In this document: positions 36,573 to 44,131 of the stretch, piece by piece
Layout of the letters: every line of letters starts with the position of its first letter
How positions within the stretch are numbered: the first letter of the stretch is position 1
DNA from: an uncultured Clostridia bacterium
GTDB taxonomy: Bacteria > Bacillota > Clostridia > Peptostreptococcales > Anaerovoracaceae
DNA length: 64,000 bases
Assembly: GCA_938045615.1 (NCBI GenBank)
Contig: CALIBC010000007.1
Location: forward strand, 1-64,000
Reading direction: 5' to 3'
The notes under the pieces: generated by a model
Database searches by the model: none
Told to the model about the DNA's origin: nothing
What the model saw: only the letters and a program-made list of their open reading frames with translations
Program-made: the position numbers and the translations under genes

Positions 36573-37403
36573 CTACTTGCGCCCGCCCATCAGGCTCTCC
36601 ATCTTTTTTGCACGCAGTTTCGCCAATGTGCCGTCCTTTAGCTTCTGCTCCGCTTCGGTTTCCCGCATATATTCCGGTAGCAGATCAGCGAATTCGCACG
36701 TTTCGCCGCGTTCCCACATTTTGAGGGCATATCTTACCACCATGCCCGCCGTAGGCAAAAGATCGCTGTCCTCTGCAAAAGTTCTTCCCTGCAAAAGATG
36801 CGCAAACCTCTCGTCTTTCAGATATTCGGTCACTCCGTCGCCATAAAACACAATATTGTGTAATTTCTCTTTGGCGGCGCAAATGTCTGCCGCTTCGCTA
36901 CGAATTGCGGACATCTTCCCCTGAGAACCCGCTGCTTGACCGGGAAATTTAATTGCATCGACAGCCGATGTGACGTCTTTTAGCATGTATGCTCCGGGAG
37001 CAAGAATTTCCTCGCCGCAGCTCCCGTACACCGCACCGTATACCTGACCTCTTCTGGCATTGACTATCACGGCGCAGCCTCGTCTCCCGTCACATTTCTC
37101 CCTGAACATTTCAAGACTCGGGACAGGCAAACACCTAATGTCCAGCGCCTGTGCAACCGCTCTTGCAGAAGAGACACCTATCCTTATTCCTGTGTAAGAA
37201 CCCGGACCTATCGATGCTGCAACCGCACTCAGCTTTGACGGTTTTATCTCCTCTTCCCTCAATAATTCCGATGCAAGCTCGGTGATATTCTTCAAATGTT
37301 CCATAGGCTTCTTGGTCGATTTTTCTCTTATCTTCTTCGTCTCAAGATCGCACAAGGCGACAGAACCTCGCACTCCGGTAGTTTCAAAGCCTAAAATGTA
37401 CAT
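36573..37403 (-). CDS. tsaB: t6A biosynthesis scaffold protein TsaB
   Basis: The inactive ASKHA paralogue that forms the TsaB-TsaD heterodimer for t6A synthesis. 'LGFETTG' at the N-terminus and 'AASIGPGSYTGIRIGVSSA' (near 85-103) are hallmarks. At 276 residues it is about 40 longer than usual; the extra part appears around 150-190 ('KFPGQAAGSQGKMSAIRSEA'). It overlaps the tsaE stop by 13 bases. Confidence 0.95.
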   Translation of the reverse strand: MYILGFETTGVRGSVALCDLETKKIREKSTKKPMEHLKNITELASELLREEEIKPSKLSAVAASIGPGSYTGIRIGVSSARAVAQALDIRCLPVPSLEMFREKCDGRRGCAVIVNARRGQVYGAVYGSCGEEILAPGAYMLKDVTSAVDAIKFPGQAAGSQGKMSAIRSEAADICAAKEKLHNIVFYGDGVTEYLKDERFAHLLQGRTFAEDSDLLPTAGMVVRYALKMWERGETCEFADLLPEYMRETEAEQKLKDGTLAKLRAKKMESLMGGRK

Positions 37404-37810
37404 CTATATATGCGTTCTCCTTCTTCCTCTCCGTACTCAAGCAAAATCAGTTTTGTGTCATAGGGCAAAATCTCCGCGATCTTATCCGCCCACTCTATTA
37501 TGCAGACTCCTCCTGCGTCAAAATATTCTTCTGCGCCGACAGTAAAAAGTTCTTCACCGCTTTTGAGCCTGTAAACATCAAAGTGAAACATGGGAATCCG
37601 TCCGGAATTGTATTCCTTGACTATGGTAAAAGTGGGGCTTGTGACAGTCTCCGTTACACCTAATCCCGCAGCTATCGCCTTGGTAAGGGTCGTCTTTCCT
37701 GTACCGAGATCTCCCACAAGTGCCAAAACATCCCCACGTTTCAGCTTATCTGCCAGCTTCTTGCCGAATTTCCTTGTTTCTTTTTCTGAACTGATCCTGA
37801 TTTCTCTCAT
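37391..37810 (-). CDS. tsaE: t6A biosynthesis ATPase TsaE
   Basis: A 139-residue P-loop ATPase that drives turnover of the TsaBD complex. Walker A 'GDLGTGKTT' (33-41), 'FTIVKEYNSGR' and 'HFDVYRL' are the family's core. First gene of the t6A block; it overlaps tsaB by 13 bases. Confidence 0.96.
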   Translation of the reverse strand: MREIRISSEKETRKFGKKLADKLKRGDVLALVGDLGTGKTTLTKAIAAGLGVTETVTSPTFTIVKEYNSGRIPMFHFDVYRLKSGEELFTVGAEEYFDAGGVCIIEWADKIAEILPYDTKLILLEYGEEEGERIYRCTF

Positions 37811-37855
37811 ACGGTATTATCTTCCGCAGCATTCTCCGCCGCACTCATCCTTGAA

Positions 37856-38431
37856 TTAATCACGATTTTTTTCGAACTCTTTTTTCTTCTTGCTTCCATG
37901 AATTATGTTTGAGATCTTTTTGTAAATCAGAAACGTAACGACTGAATTTATCCCGGCTTTGCTCAGGTTGAACGGCAAGATTGCGGGAAGAACGAGTTTT
38001 GCCACCGCTTCCCTTGTCATTCCATAAAATATCGGATCCAGAACGTAGTTTGCCACACACATCACCGCCGCCATTGCGATCGTTCCGCATATGAGCCCGA
38101 TCACCGCTGTCTTTCTGCTCTTATTTCTGTGGTATATGATCCCGGAAACCACGGCAAATGTTCCGGTCGCCAGAACATGCATGGTAAATCCCATCCACGT
38201 GTCATGTCCCAGCACAAAAGCCTGAACAAACGATGCCAGTGCCGTAACTATGATACCCGGCAACGGGCCGAACGCAAACGTCGCGATCAGAACCGGCACA
38301 TCCGCAAGCTCGTACTTGAATGCCGGGAAAAGTGGAAACGGAAGATAAATGAACACCAGCATACATGAAATCGCTGTCAGCATCGCAAGAGTGGTCATTT
38401 CGGTTCTTTTTCTTCTTTTGTTTTCTCTCAT
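37856..38431 (-). CDS. ECF transporter S component, RibU-like
   Basis: A 191-residue substrate-binding membrane subunit of an energy-coupling-factor importer. Six hydrophobic helices are seen. The segment 'FKYELADVPVLIATFAFGPL' resembles riboflavin-specific RibU ('KYDPSDIPxLIxxFxFGP'), so riboflavin or FMN uptake is the best guess. No FMN riboswitch is present upstream. I start at the ATG at 38431, with GGAAG five bases away. The EcfA/EcfT partners are not in the window. Confidence 0.8.
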   Translation of the reverse strand: MRENKRRKRTEMTTLAMLTAISCMLVFIYLPFPLFPAFKYELADVPVLIATFAFGPLPGIIVTALASFVQAFVLGHDTWMGFTMHVLATGTFAVVSGIIYHRNKSRKTAVIGLICGTIAMAAVMCVANYVLDPIFYGMTREAVAKLVLPAILPFNLSKAGINSVVTFLIYKKISNIIHGSKKKKEFEKNRD

Positions 38432-38506
38432 ATTTCTTCCATATCGTTTGCGGCACCTTCTCATCTGTTTTATCCGGCGCCGCCTCTTCTCTCACACCAT
38501 TTATAT

Positions 38507-38546
38507 ATTATAGATACTGCATCCATGCCATATATACCGTATATAT
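38507..38546 (-). promoter_or_regulatory. Candidate promoter with palindrome upstream of the ECF S-component
   Basis: Minus strand TATAAT at 38507-38512. A palindrome with 8-bp arms, ATATATAC-c-GTATATAT (38530-38546), covers the expected -35 position. A TTGACA (38549-38554) just upstream is not properly spaced from this -10. A repressor operator is possible. Confidence 0.4.
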
Positions 38547-38557
38547 AATGTCAAAAT

Positions 38558-39991
38558 CTACAGCTTAAAATCTTCCTGCGACAATCGGTACAACGCCTTG
38601 GCATAAATATCCGTCATCTTGTTGAATCGATCTATTGCGATTTTTTCGTTTTTCTGATGCATTATATCCGGATCCCCGGGGAACAATCCGCCGAAGGCCA
38701 CTATATTAGGGCATGCTCTCGCATACGTGCCGCCTGCGCTTACAATCGGCAAACTCTCGGTGTCGGCCGTTTCCTCTCTATACACATCCATCAGCGTTTT
38801 GATAAGATTGCTGTCGGTATCGAAATACAGGGGTTTCATGTCCACGTGTTTTACAACTCCCACCGAATATTTGTCCAGTACGGGCTGCATTGCCTCATAT
38901 ACATCCTCAGCGCAAAAACTTACCGGGTAGCGGACATTTATATTGACTGCGATCGAATCCTTGTCGTAACTTATCAGCCCGTTGTTAAAGGAAAGTCCAC
39001 CCGATTTTTCATCTTTGAACCCGATACCGATCTCATCCCCGTACGGGTTGAAGCCCACATGCGCATTATAGAAATCTATAAATTCGTTTATGTCCTCATT
39101 TGCAAAGTTGAGTTCCCCCAAAAACTTCATCAGAACCGAGATCGCATTCAGTCCTTTTTCCGGTCTTGCTCCGTGGCACGCCACACCGTCTGCGATTATT
39201 TCAAGCGACTTTCCGACACCCTTCGTTTTAAGTTTGTATCCGGTTTTTCCCTTGAAACTTTCAAGTTTTTCCCGTATCTGCACATAAGCGTCTTTGGCAT
39301 CGCTTCCGACCACGGCACGTGCCTGTGAGGCAACCATGTTGACCGCTTCTCCTCCGGCAAGCTTGCCGAGACGCAAACCTTTGCTTTTTCCTTTTGAGAG
39401 CTTCTTTGCAAGCTCAAACACCAATATTCCTTTTTCTCCGTTTATAACGGGAAAATCCGCATCGGGCGTTATACCGAAATCAGGAGGTTCCACCTTTGAA
39501 AAATAATATTCTATGCCTTCCCAGTCGGTTTCCTCATCCAGCCCAAGTATCAGGCGTATCTTCCTGTGCGGCTCATACCCGGCATCTTTCAGGGCTTTCA
39601 TCGCATACAAAGATGCGATCACAGGTCCTTTGTCATCGGTGGTTCCCCTACCTATTATGTATCCATCTTTTTCTTCGGCGCCGTAAGGGTCGCTGTCCCA
39701 GCCCTCGCCTGCCGGCACAACATCAAGATGCCCTATGACTCCGACGGTTTCTTCCCCTTCTCCAAAGTCTATGTGACCTCCGTAATCATCGATATTTTCC
39801 ACGGCAAAGCCCATTTCTCTGCCCTTTTTAAGCATGTATTCAAAAGCTTTCCGCACGCCCTCTCCGAACGGATATGTCCGTGAGTTCTCCCCCTGCACGG
39901 CGGGCGCCTTGTCACTTCTTATCCTTACGAGTTCCTTAAGTGTTTCAATGGCGGCCTGACGATTGGCTTGTATATATTTTTGTAGATCCAT
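38558..39991 (-). CDS. pepV: Dipeptidase PepV (M20 family)
   Basis: A 477-residue zinc dipeptidase that cleaves a broad range of L-dipeptides and carnosine-like substrates. Metal ligands and catalytic residues sit in 'VIGHLDVVPAGEGW' (His/Asp), 'GRGTTDDKGP' (Asp), 'LDEETDWEG' (Glu-Glu) and 'DADFP'. The lid domain carries 'DGVACHGARPEKGLNA'. Length fits PepV. The start codon at 39991 has only a weak GGGG site, and its A overlaps the stop codon of a seven-codon ORF with a strong RBS (see leader). It follows the NifU-like gene. Confidence 0.94.
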   Translation of the reverse strand: MDLQKYIQANRQAAIETLKELVRIRSDKAPAVQGENSRTYPFGEGVRKAFEYMLKKGREMGFAVENIDDYGGHIDFGEGEETVGVIGHLDVVPAGEGWDSDPYGAEEKDGYIIGRGTTDDKGPVIASLYAMKALKDAGYEPHRKIRLILGLDEETDWEGIEYYFSKVEPPDFGITPDADFPVINGEKGILVFELAKKLSKGKSKGLRLGKLAGGEAVNMVASQARAVVGSDAKDAYVQIREKLESFKGKTGYKLKTKGVGKSLEIIADGVACHGARPEKGLNAISVLMKFLGELNFANEDINEFIDFYNAHVGFNPYGDEIGIGFKDEKSGGLSFNNGLISYDKDSIAVNINVRYPVSFCAEDVYEAMQPVLDKYSVGVVKHVDMKPLYFDTDSNLIKTLMDVYREETADTESLPIVSAGGTYARACPNIVAFGGLFPGDPDIMHQKNEKIAIDRFNKMTDIYAKALYRLSQEDFKL

Positions 39992-40014
39992 CAATACCCC
40001 GATTCTTCACACAT
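39991..40014 (-). CDS. Possible seven-residue leader peptide overlapping the pepV start
   Basis: An ATG at 40014 follows a perfect AGGAGG (40020-40025) by five bases and encodes M-C-E-E-S-G-Y before TGA. The A of that TGA is the A of the pepV ATG (TGATG), in a different frame. This is the layout of a coupled leader. No expression evidence. Confidence 0.5.
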   Translation of the reverse strand: MCEESGY

Positions 40015-40025
40015 TGAGTCCTCCT

Positions 40026-40078
40026 CTCGGATCCGAATAAGCGGCTTTGCTTTTCGCAATCCGCTCCTTTATTCCGAG
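40026..40078 (-). other. Hairpin abutting the leader-peptide ribosome binding site
   Basis: Nested pairings ctcgg/ccgag, aataa/ttatt, gcgg/ccgc and ttgc/gcaa form a long bulged stem in the minus-strand transcript. Its 3' end is immediately next to the AGGAGG at 40020-40025. It has no U-tract, so it is not a usual terminator. Confidence 0.55.
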
Positions 40079-40102
40079 GATCAAGATTCGGTCTCCGTCA
40101 GA

Positions 40103-40327
40103 TCAATCCACGGCCACGACACCTCTAACTTCAGGCACCGCATCCGAAAGAATTTGCTCAACTATACCTTTCAGGGTCATCCTCGCTCCCGGGCATCCGG
40201 CGCAGTGACCCGTAAGTCTCACTTTTACAATATTGCCCGGTGTTATTTCCACAAGTTCGATACTTCCGCCATCCTGCGCGAGCACTTTTCTGATCTCCTC
40301 AAGCGCCGCATTTACTTTCAATTCCAT
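40103..40327 (-). CDS. NifU-like C-terminal domain Fe-S scaffold protein
   Basis: A 74-residue NifU/Nfu domain with the cluster-binding C42-x-x-C45 ('GHCAGCPGARMTLKG'). It assembles or delivers Fe-S clusters. GGAGG lies eight bases before the ATG, and a promoter is at 40370-40400. It lies 25 bases before the hairpin that precedes pepV, so cotranscription is likely. Confidence 0.94.
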   Translation of the reverse strand: MELKVNAALEEIRKVLAQDGGSIELVEITPGNIVKVRLTGHCAGCPGARMTLKGIVEQILSDAVPEVRGVVAVD

Positions 40328-40369
40328 TAGAAATCCTCCAAATTCTATGCTTAAATCGCTATGACAGCC

Positions 40370-40400
40370 ATTATATCACATTTTGCTCCGATACGGTCAA
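40370..40400 (-). promoter_or_regulatory. Promoter of the NifU-like gene
   Basis: Minus strand TTGACC (40395-40400) and TATAAT (40370-40375) with a long 19-base spacer. A TG one base before the -10 gives an extended -10. Confidence 0.65.
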
Positions 40401-40432
40401 ACGTTTTTAACATGGGGGATGTTCTTTTGGGG

Positions 40433-40498
40433 ACTTTGAGAATGCGTTGTGAATACTTTGGAGATGCGTTGTGAATACTTTGGAGATGCGTTGGGGAT
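40433..40498. repeat. 22-bp tandem repeat, three copies, upstream of the yhhQ-type gene
   Basis: Units at 40433-40454, 40455-40476 and 40477-40498 differ at two to four positions; all contain gatgcgttg or gaatgcgttg. The array ends 53 bases before the start codon. Confidence 0.9.
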
Positions 40499-40551
40499 GC
40501 TTTTATGTTAAAATCTACTCACTCATAAAACAAGCTTGGGAGGATAATTTA

Positions 40552-41259
40552 ATGACAAATGAAATCATACTTGCCGTCACTCTGACAGTCGAATACTCAG
40601 CGCTGATTTTGTTCCATCGTCTGTTTGGAAAAAGCGGGCTGTACATTTGGACTTCCATCGCCACGATAGCCGCCAATATAGAGGTGCTGATACTCGTTCG
40701 GGCATTCGGAATGGAGATGACACTCGGCAATATTTTATTTGCCTCGACTTTTCTTGTGACGGATATAGTCAGTGAGCTGTACGGCAAGCAAGATTCAAAA
40801 AAAGCCGTTAAAATCGGGATTGCGACATCCGTTGCCTTTGTGGCCATCTCATCATCGTGGCTTTTGTATCTGCCGGCGGCAGGAGACTTCGTTTCGCCGT
40901 CCATCAAAACCATCTTTTCAAATACGCCGCGATTGATGCTTGCGTCCCTTACGGTATATGCAGTCGTACAGTTCATAGATGTCTGGCTGTATCATGCGTG
41001 GTGGGCGCTTACCGAAAAGGCGGTCGGCGACAAAAAGCGATTCCTCTGGTTAAGAAACAACGGCTCCACTCTCCTATCCCAATTCCTGAACAGCGTACTG
41101 TTTAATTTTCTGGCGTTTTGGAAAGTCTACGACAACCATACGATCATGAACATCATAATATCTTCCTATGTGATATTCATAGTGACAAGCATCGCAGACA
41201 CTCCTTTTGTATATATCTGTAGATATTTTCATGAGAAAAAAAGCCTTTCACAAAATTGA
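40552..41259 (+). CDS. Queuosine precursor transporter, YhhQ/VUT family
   Basis: A 235-residue membrane protein of the VUT family (YhhQ), which imports preQ0/preQ1 or queuine for tRNA queuosine. About six helices are seen. The family core 'ASTFLVTDIVSELYGKQDSKKAV' (residues 63-85) is recognisable, as is 'SQFLNSVLFNFLAF' near 180. I use the ATG at 40552 because GGGAGG lies eight to nine bases upstream; a longer reading from 40471 would run through the tandem repeat. No preQ1 riboswitch was found. The gene is flanked by short tandem repeats on both sides. Confidence 0.88.
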   Translation: MTNEIILAVTLTVEYSALILFHRLFGKSGLYIWTSIATIAANIEVLILVRAFGMEMTLGNILFASTFLVTDIVSELYGKQDSKKAVKIGIATSVAFVAISSSWLLYLPAAGDFVSPSIKTIFSNTPRLMLASLTVYAVVQFIDVWLYHAWWALTEKAVGDKKRFLWLRNNGSTLLSQFLNSVLFNFLAFWKVYDNHTIMNIIISSYVIFIVTSIADTPFVYICRYFHEKKSLSQN

Positions 41260-41271
41260 TGCTCAGCCACG

Positions 41272-41366
41272 AAAAATCCGCTCTTCCGTGCGGCTTCCAT
41301 GAATAAAATTCACTCCTCCGTGCGGCTTCCATGAATAAAAATTCGCTCTTCAATACGCTCATGAAT
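41272..41366. repeat. 30-33-bp tandem repeat, three copies, downstream of the yhhQ-type gene
   Basis: Units 41272-41304, 41305-41336 and 41337-41366 each begin with a run of A and end catgaat. The first two share the 19-mer ccgtgcggcttccatgaat exactly. Confidence 0.88.
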
Positions 41367-41419
41367 AAAAAAGGCGGTCACACGGTGGATCCCCCCTCGG
41401 ATTCTCCATATGACCGTCC
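41367..41419 (-). terminator. Terminator of pnp
   Basis: Arms ggcggtca (41373-41380) and tgaccgtc (41411-41418, one G-U), with further inner pairing, followed on the minus strand by six T's. It starts about 25 bases past the pnp stop. The A-run on the plus side makes it poor for the convergent transporter gene. Confidence 0.82.
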
Positions 41420-41443
41420 ACAGATCCTATATCGTATTGCTAC

Positions 41444-43549
41444 TTACAGATCCGCTCTCACAAGGTTGATGCGATCCTGATTGTCTATCTCACTTACCTT
41501 GACCTTGACCTTGTCGCCGATATTCATGACATCCTCGACTTTTTCCACACGCCCTCTTGCCATCTTGGAAATATGCAAAAGTCCTTCTTTTCCCGGAAGT
41601 ATCTCTATGAAAGCTCCAAATCCCATGATCCTCATCACGGTACCCTCGTAAGTTTCGCCGACCTCGACATCCTTTGTGAGGAGTTCTATCTGTCTGCGGG
41701 CTTCCATTGCGCCTTCCATATCCTCGGAATATATGGTCACCAGGCCCGGATCGTCTTCGGAAATATCGATCTTGACATTATTCTCTTCCACTATCTTGTT
41801 TATCGTCTTGCCTCCCGGACCGATCACTATCCTGACCTTATCCGGATCCACCCTCATGGCAATGCAGCGAGGCGCCCACTTGGACAGTTCCTTGCGCGGT
41901 TCAGGGATTTCCTCGAGCATAAGCTTCATGATGTGCATCCTGCCTTCACGCGCCTGGTTGAGTGCCTGCTCCATGATTTCTCTGGAAAGACCGTGAACCT
42001 TGATATCCATCTGTATTGCGGTAACGCCCTCTTTCGTTCCCGTAACCTTGAAGTCCATGTCTCCCATGAAGTCTTCCATCCCCTGAATATCGCTCAGAAT
42101 CGCCATCTTGCTCGATCCGTTTTCCTCAACTCGTTCAATAAGTCCCATAGCTATCCCCGCAACGGGCTTTTTGATCGGAACACCGGCATCCATAAGCGCA
42201 AGGCATGAGCCGCAGGTCGAAGCCATGGACGTCGAGCCGTTGGAAGAAAGTATGTCGGACACCACGCGTATCGCATAAGGGAACTCCTCCTCACTCGGAA
42301 TGACCGGAAGGAGAGCTCTCTCCGCCAGCGCACCGTGACCGATCTCGCGACGACCCGGACTTCTCGGCGGCTTCGGTTCCCCGGTTGAATATCCCGGGAA
42401 ATTGTAATGATGCATATATCTCTTTTCCGTCTGTTCAGTGAGTCCGTCTATGCGCTGCGCTTCCGAAAGCGGCGCAAGTGTTGCCGCCGAAAGCGCCTGT
42501 GTCTGCCCTCTCTTGAAAAGTCCCGTCCCGTGTACTCTGGGAAGCACCCCGGTTTCACACCAGATAGGGCGAATTTCGTCGAGTTTTCTGTCATCTATGC
42601 GAACGCCTTCATCGAGAATCATACTTCTCATACATTCCTTCGTGATCGTGAATATCAACCCGGAAATATCCTTTTCCGATTCCGGAAATTCCTGAGCAAA
42701 ACGTTCTTTTGTTTCTTTTTCAACGGCGTCTATCTTGTCAAGCCTTTCAAGCTTCTCAACTGTTCTTATTGCGCTGTCTATTTTTTCTGTCGCAAATTCT
42801 CTGACGGCAGTCTCAAGATCTTCCGGCGCTTTGACAAGCTCTACCTCCATCTTCGCCTTGCCGACCTCTTCCACGATCTCATTTATAAAGCGAACGATTT
42901 TCTTTATCTCTTCATGCGCATAGAAGATTGCATCCAGCATAACATCTTCCGGCACTTCATCGGCACCGGCCTCGACCATCATTATCGCTTCTTCCGTGCC
43001 GGCAACCGTCAGATTGATATCCGACTCCTCTCTCTGCGCAAGGTTCGGATTGATGACAAACTCACCGTTGACTCTTCCTATGCGAACCGAACCGGTAGGC
43101 CCGTCCCAAGGTATATCCGATATCGCAATCGCAACTGATGAGCCGATAAGCGCCATTATATCCGTTTCGCAGTCGGGATCCACCGACATAACCGTCGCAA
43201 CCACGCTGACATCATTGTAAAATCCTTTTGGAAACAGTGGTCTGAGCGGTCTGTCCATAAGGCGGCAACTCAATATGGCCTTTTCGCTCGGCCTGCCCTC
43301 TCTTCTTATAAATCCGCCGGGAATTCTGCCGACGGAGTACATTCTCTCCTCGTAATCACACGTGAGCGGGAAAAAATCTATCCCCTCTTTAGGTTCTTTT
43401 GATGCGCAAACCGTTACGTTTACGACAGAATCCCCGTATCTCACCATCACCTGCCCGTTTGCCTGTTCGCAGACCTTGCCTATTTCCAGTTGCAGCAGCC
43501 TTCCTCCGACTGCCATCTTAAATGTTCTGTAATCAGTAAATCTTCCCAT
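41444..43549 (-). CDS. pnp: Polyribonucleotide nucleotidyltransferase (PNPase)
   Basis: A 701-residue 3'-5' phosphorolytic exoribonuclease. Two RNase PH-like domains flank an all-alpha domain. 'FFPLTCDYEERMY' and 'GRREIGHGALAERAL' are the conserved active-site segments; KH ('IGPGGKTINKI') and S1 domains close the protein, which ends directly after S1. The RBS (GGAGGG) lies in the loop of a perfect 9-bp hairpin (43553-43579). It follows rpsO, as in most bacteria, with a hairpin between them. Confidence 0.97.
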   Translation of the reverse strand: MGRFTDYRTFKMAVGGRLLQLEIGKVCEQANGQVMVRYGDSVVNVTVCASKEPKEGIDFFPLTCDYEERMYSVGRIPGGFIRREGRPSEKAILSCRLMDRPLRPLFPKGFYNDVSVVATVMSVDPDCETDIMALIGSSVAIAISDIPWDGPTGSVRIGRVNGEFVINPNLAQREESDINLTVAGTEEAIMMVEAGADEVPEDVMLDAIFYAHEEIKKIVRFINEIVEEVGKAKMEVELVKAPEDLETAVREFATEKIDSAIRTVEKLERLDKIDAVEKETKERFAQEFPESEKDISGLIFTITKECMRSMILDEGVRIDDRKLDEIRPIWCETGVLPRVHGTGLFKRGQTQALSAATLAPLSEAQRIDGLTEQTEKRYMHHYNFPGYSTGEPKPPRSPGRREIGHGALAERALLPVIPSEEEFPYAIRVVSDILSSNGSTSMASTCGSCLALMDAGVPIKKPVAGIAMGLIERVEENGSSKMAILSDIQGMEDFMGDMDFKVTGTKEGVTAIQMDIKVHGLSREIMEQALNQAREGRMHIMKLMLEEIPEPRKELSKWAPRCIAMRVDPDKVRIVIGPGGKTINKIVEENNVKIDISEDDPGLVTIYSEDMEGAMEARRQIELLTKDVEVGETYEGTVMRIMGFGAFIEILPGKEGLLHISKMARGRVEKVEDVMNIGDKVKVKVSEIDNQDRINLVRADL

Positions 43550-43552
43550 TTC

Positions 43553-43579
43553 TAATAAACAACTCCCTCCTGTTTATTA
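43553..43579 (-). promoter_or_regulatory. Hairpin presenting the pnp ribosome binding site in its loop
   Basis: Arms TAATAAACA (43553-43561, plus strand) and TGTTTATTA (43571-43579) pair perfectly. The 9-base loop reads GGAGGGAGT on the minus strand. The stem ends three bases before the pnp ATG, and the linear RBS-to-ATG spacing (13-16) is long, suggesting a structural control element. Confidence 0.65.
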
Positions 43580-43664
43580 ATTCACTATTGCTGTTTCGTG
43601 CCGGGCAACTTTCCTGAAACCCCGGCGTTCTGTTCTTTTGAATCGATCCTTACATTTTTCATTA

Positions 43665-43692
43665 CAAAAACAGGCGGGGAAACAACCCCGCC
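43665..43692 (-). terminator. Hairpin terminator/processing site between rpsO and pnp
   Basis: A 7-bp perfect stem (ggcgggg / ccccgcc, 43673-43692), followed on the minus strand by TGTTTTTGT. It lies 10 bases past the rpsO stop. Confidence 0.75.
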
Positions 43693-43702
43693 AAATCCAA
43701 TA

Positions 43703-43969
43703 CTATTTCCTCAATCCTAAACGAGCTATAAGGTTTCTGTACCTTTCTATATCGACTTTCTTGATGTAGTTGAGCAGGTTTCTTCTCTTACCTACCATCT
43801 TCAGAAGTCCTCTCCTTGAATGATGGTCGTGTATGTGCTCTTTCAGATGCTCATTAAGCTCATCGATTCTAGCCGTAAGAATGGCAATCTGCACTTCCGG
43901 GGAGCCTGTGTCACCCGTTTTCTGCGCATATTCGGTTATGATTTCTTGTTTTTTCTCTTTCGTAATCAT
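43703..43969 (-). CDS. rpsO: Ribosomal protein S15
   Basis: An 88-residue 30S protein binding 16S rRNA helices 20-22. 'GDTGSPEVQIAILTARI' and 'HHSRRGLLKMVGKRR' are invariant features. The ATG at 43969 has AAGGAG nine bases upstream and gives the standard length; a TTG six bases upstream would be too close to that site. It has its own promoter at 44091-44119 and a leader of about 115 nt. Confidence 0.97.
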   Translation of the reverse strand: MITKEKKQEIITEYAQKTGDTGSPEVQIAILTARIDELNEHLKEHIHDHHSRRGLLKMVGKRRNLLNYIKKVDIERYRNLIARLGLRK

Positions 43970-44085
43970 TTTCAATTTCTCCTTTTTTATAATTCACCTC
44001 CACCCAGTCACCGCCGGAGACAGCATGCAACCAAGTAAAGGCAGGTTTCGGTTTGCGGGAGATCCCATGTGAATTTCCCGTGCGA
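43970..44085 (-). promoter_or_regulatory. rpsO leader, possible S15-binding region
   Basis: About 115 nt of leader with several possible short stems (for example ctcc/ggag around 43995-44020, and gcaa..cc/ggttgc further upstream). S15 autoregulates through varied leaders in many bacteria; assignment here is by position only. Confidence 0.35.
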
Positions 44086-44090
44086 CAATG

Positions 44091-44119
44091 ATTATAACAC
44101 TTATGCTCCTGCCATGCAA
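44091..44119 (-). promoter_or_regulatory. Promoter of rpsO
   Basis: Minus strand TTGCAT (44114-44119), 17-base spacer, TATAAT (44091-44096), in the gap between ribF and rpsO. Confidence 0.82.
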
Positions 44120-44131
44120 GAAATTCCGATT

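Noticed and set aside
38432..38557. FMN riboswitch before the RibU-like gene
   Set aside because: The spacer is too short and lacks the conserved RFN-element segments.
40340..40551. preQ1 riboswitch before the yhhQ-type gene
   Set aside because: No preQ1-I stem-loop with an A-rich tail was found; the region holds tandem repeats instead.
40433..41366. Possible small CRISPR array
   Set aside because: Units are directly adjacent with no unique spacers, and no cas genes are present.
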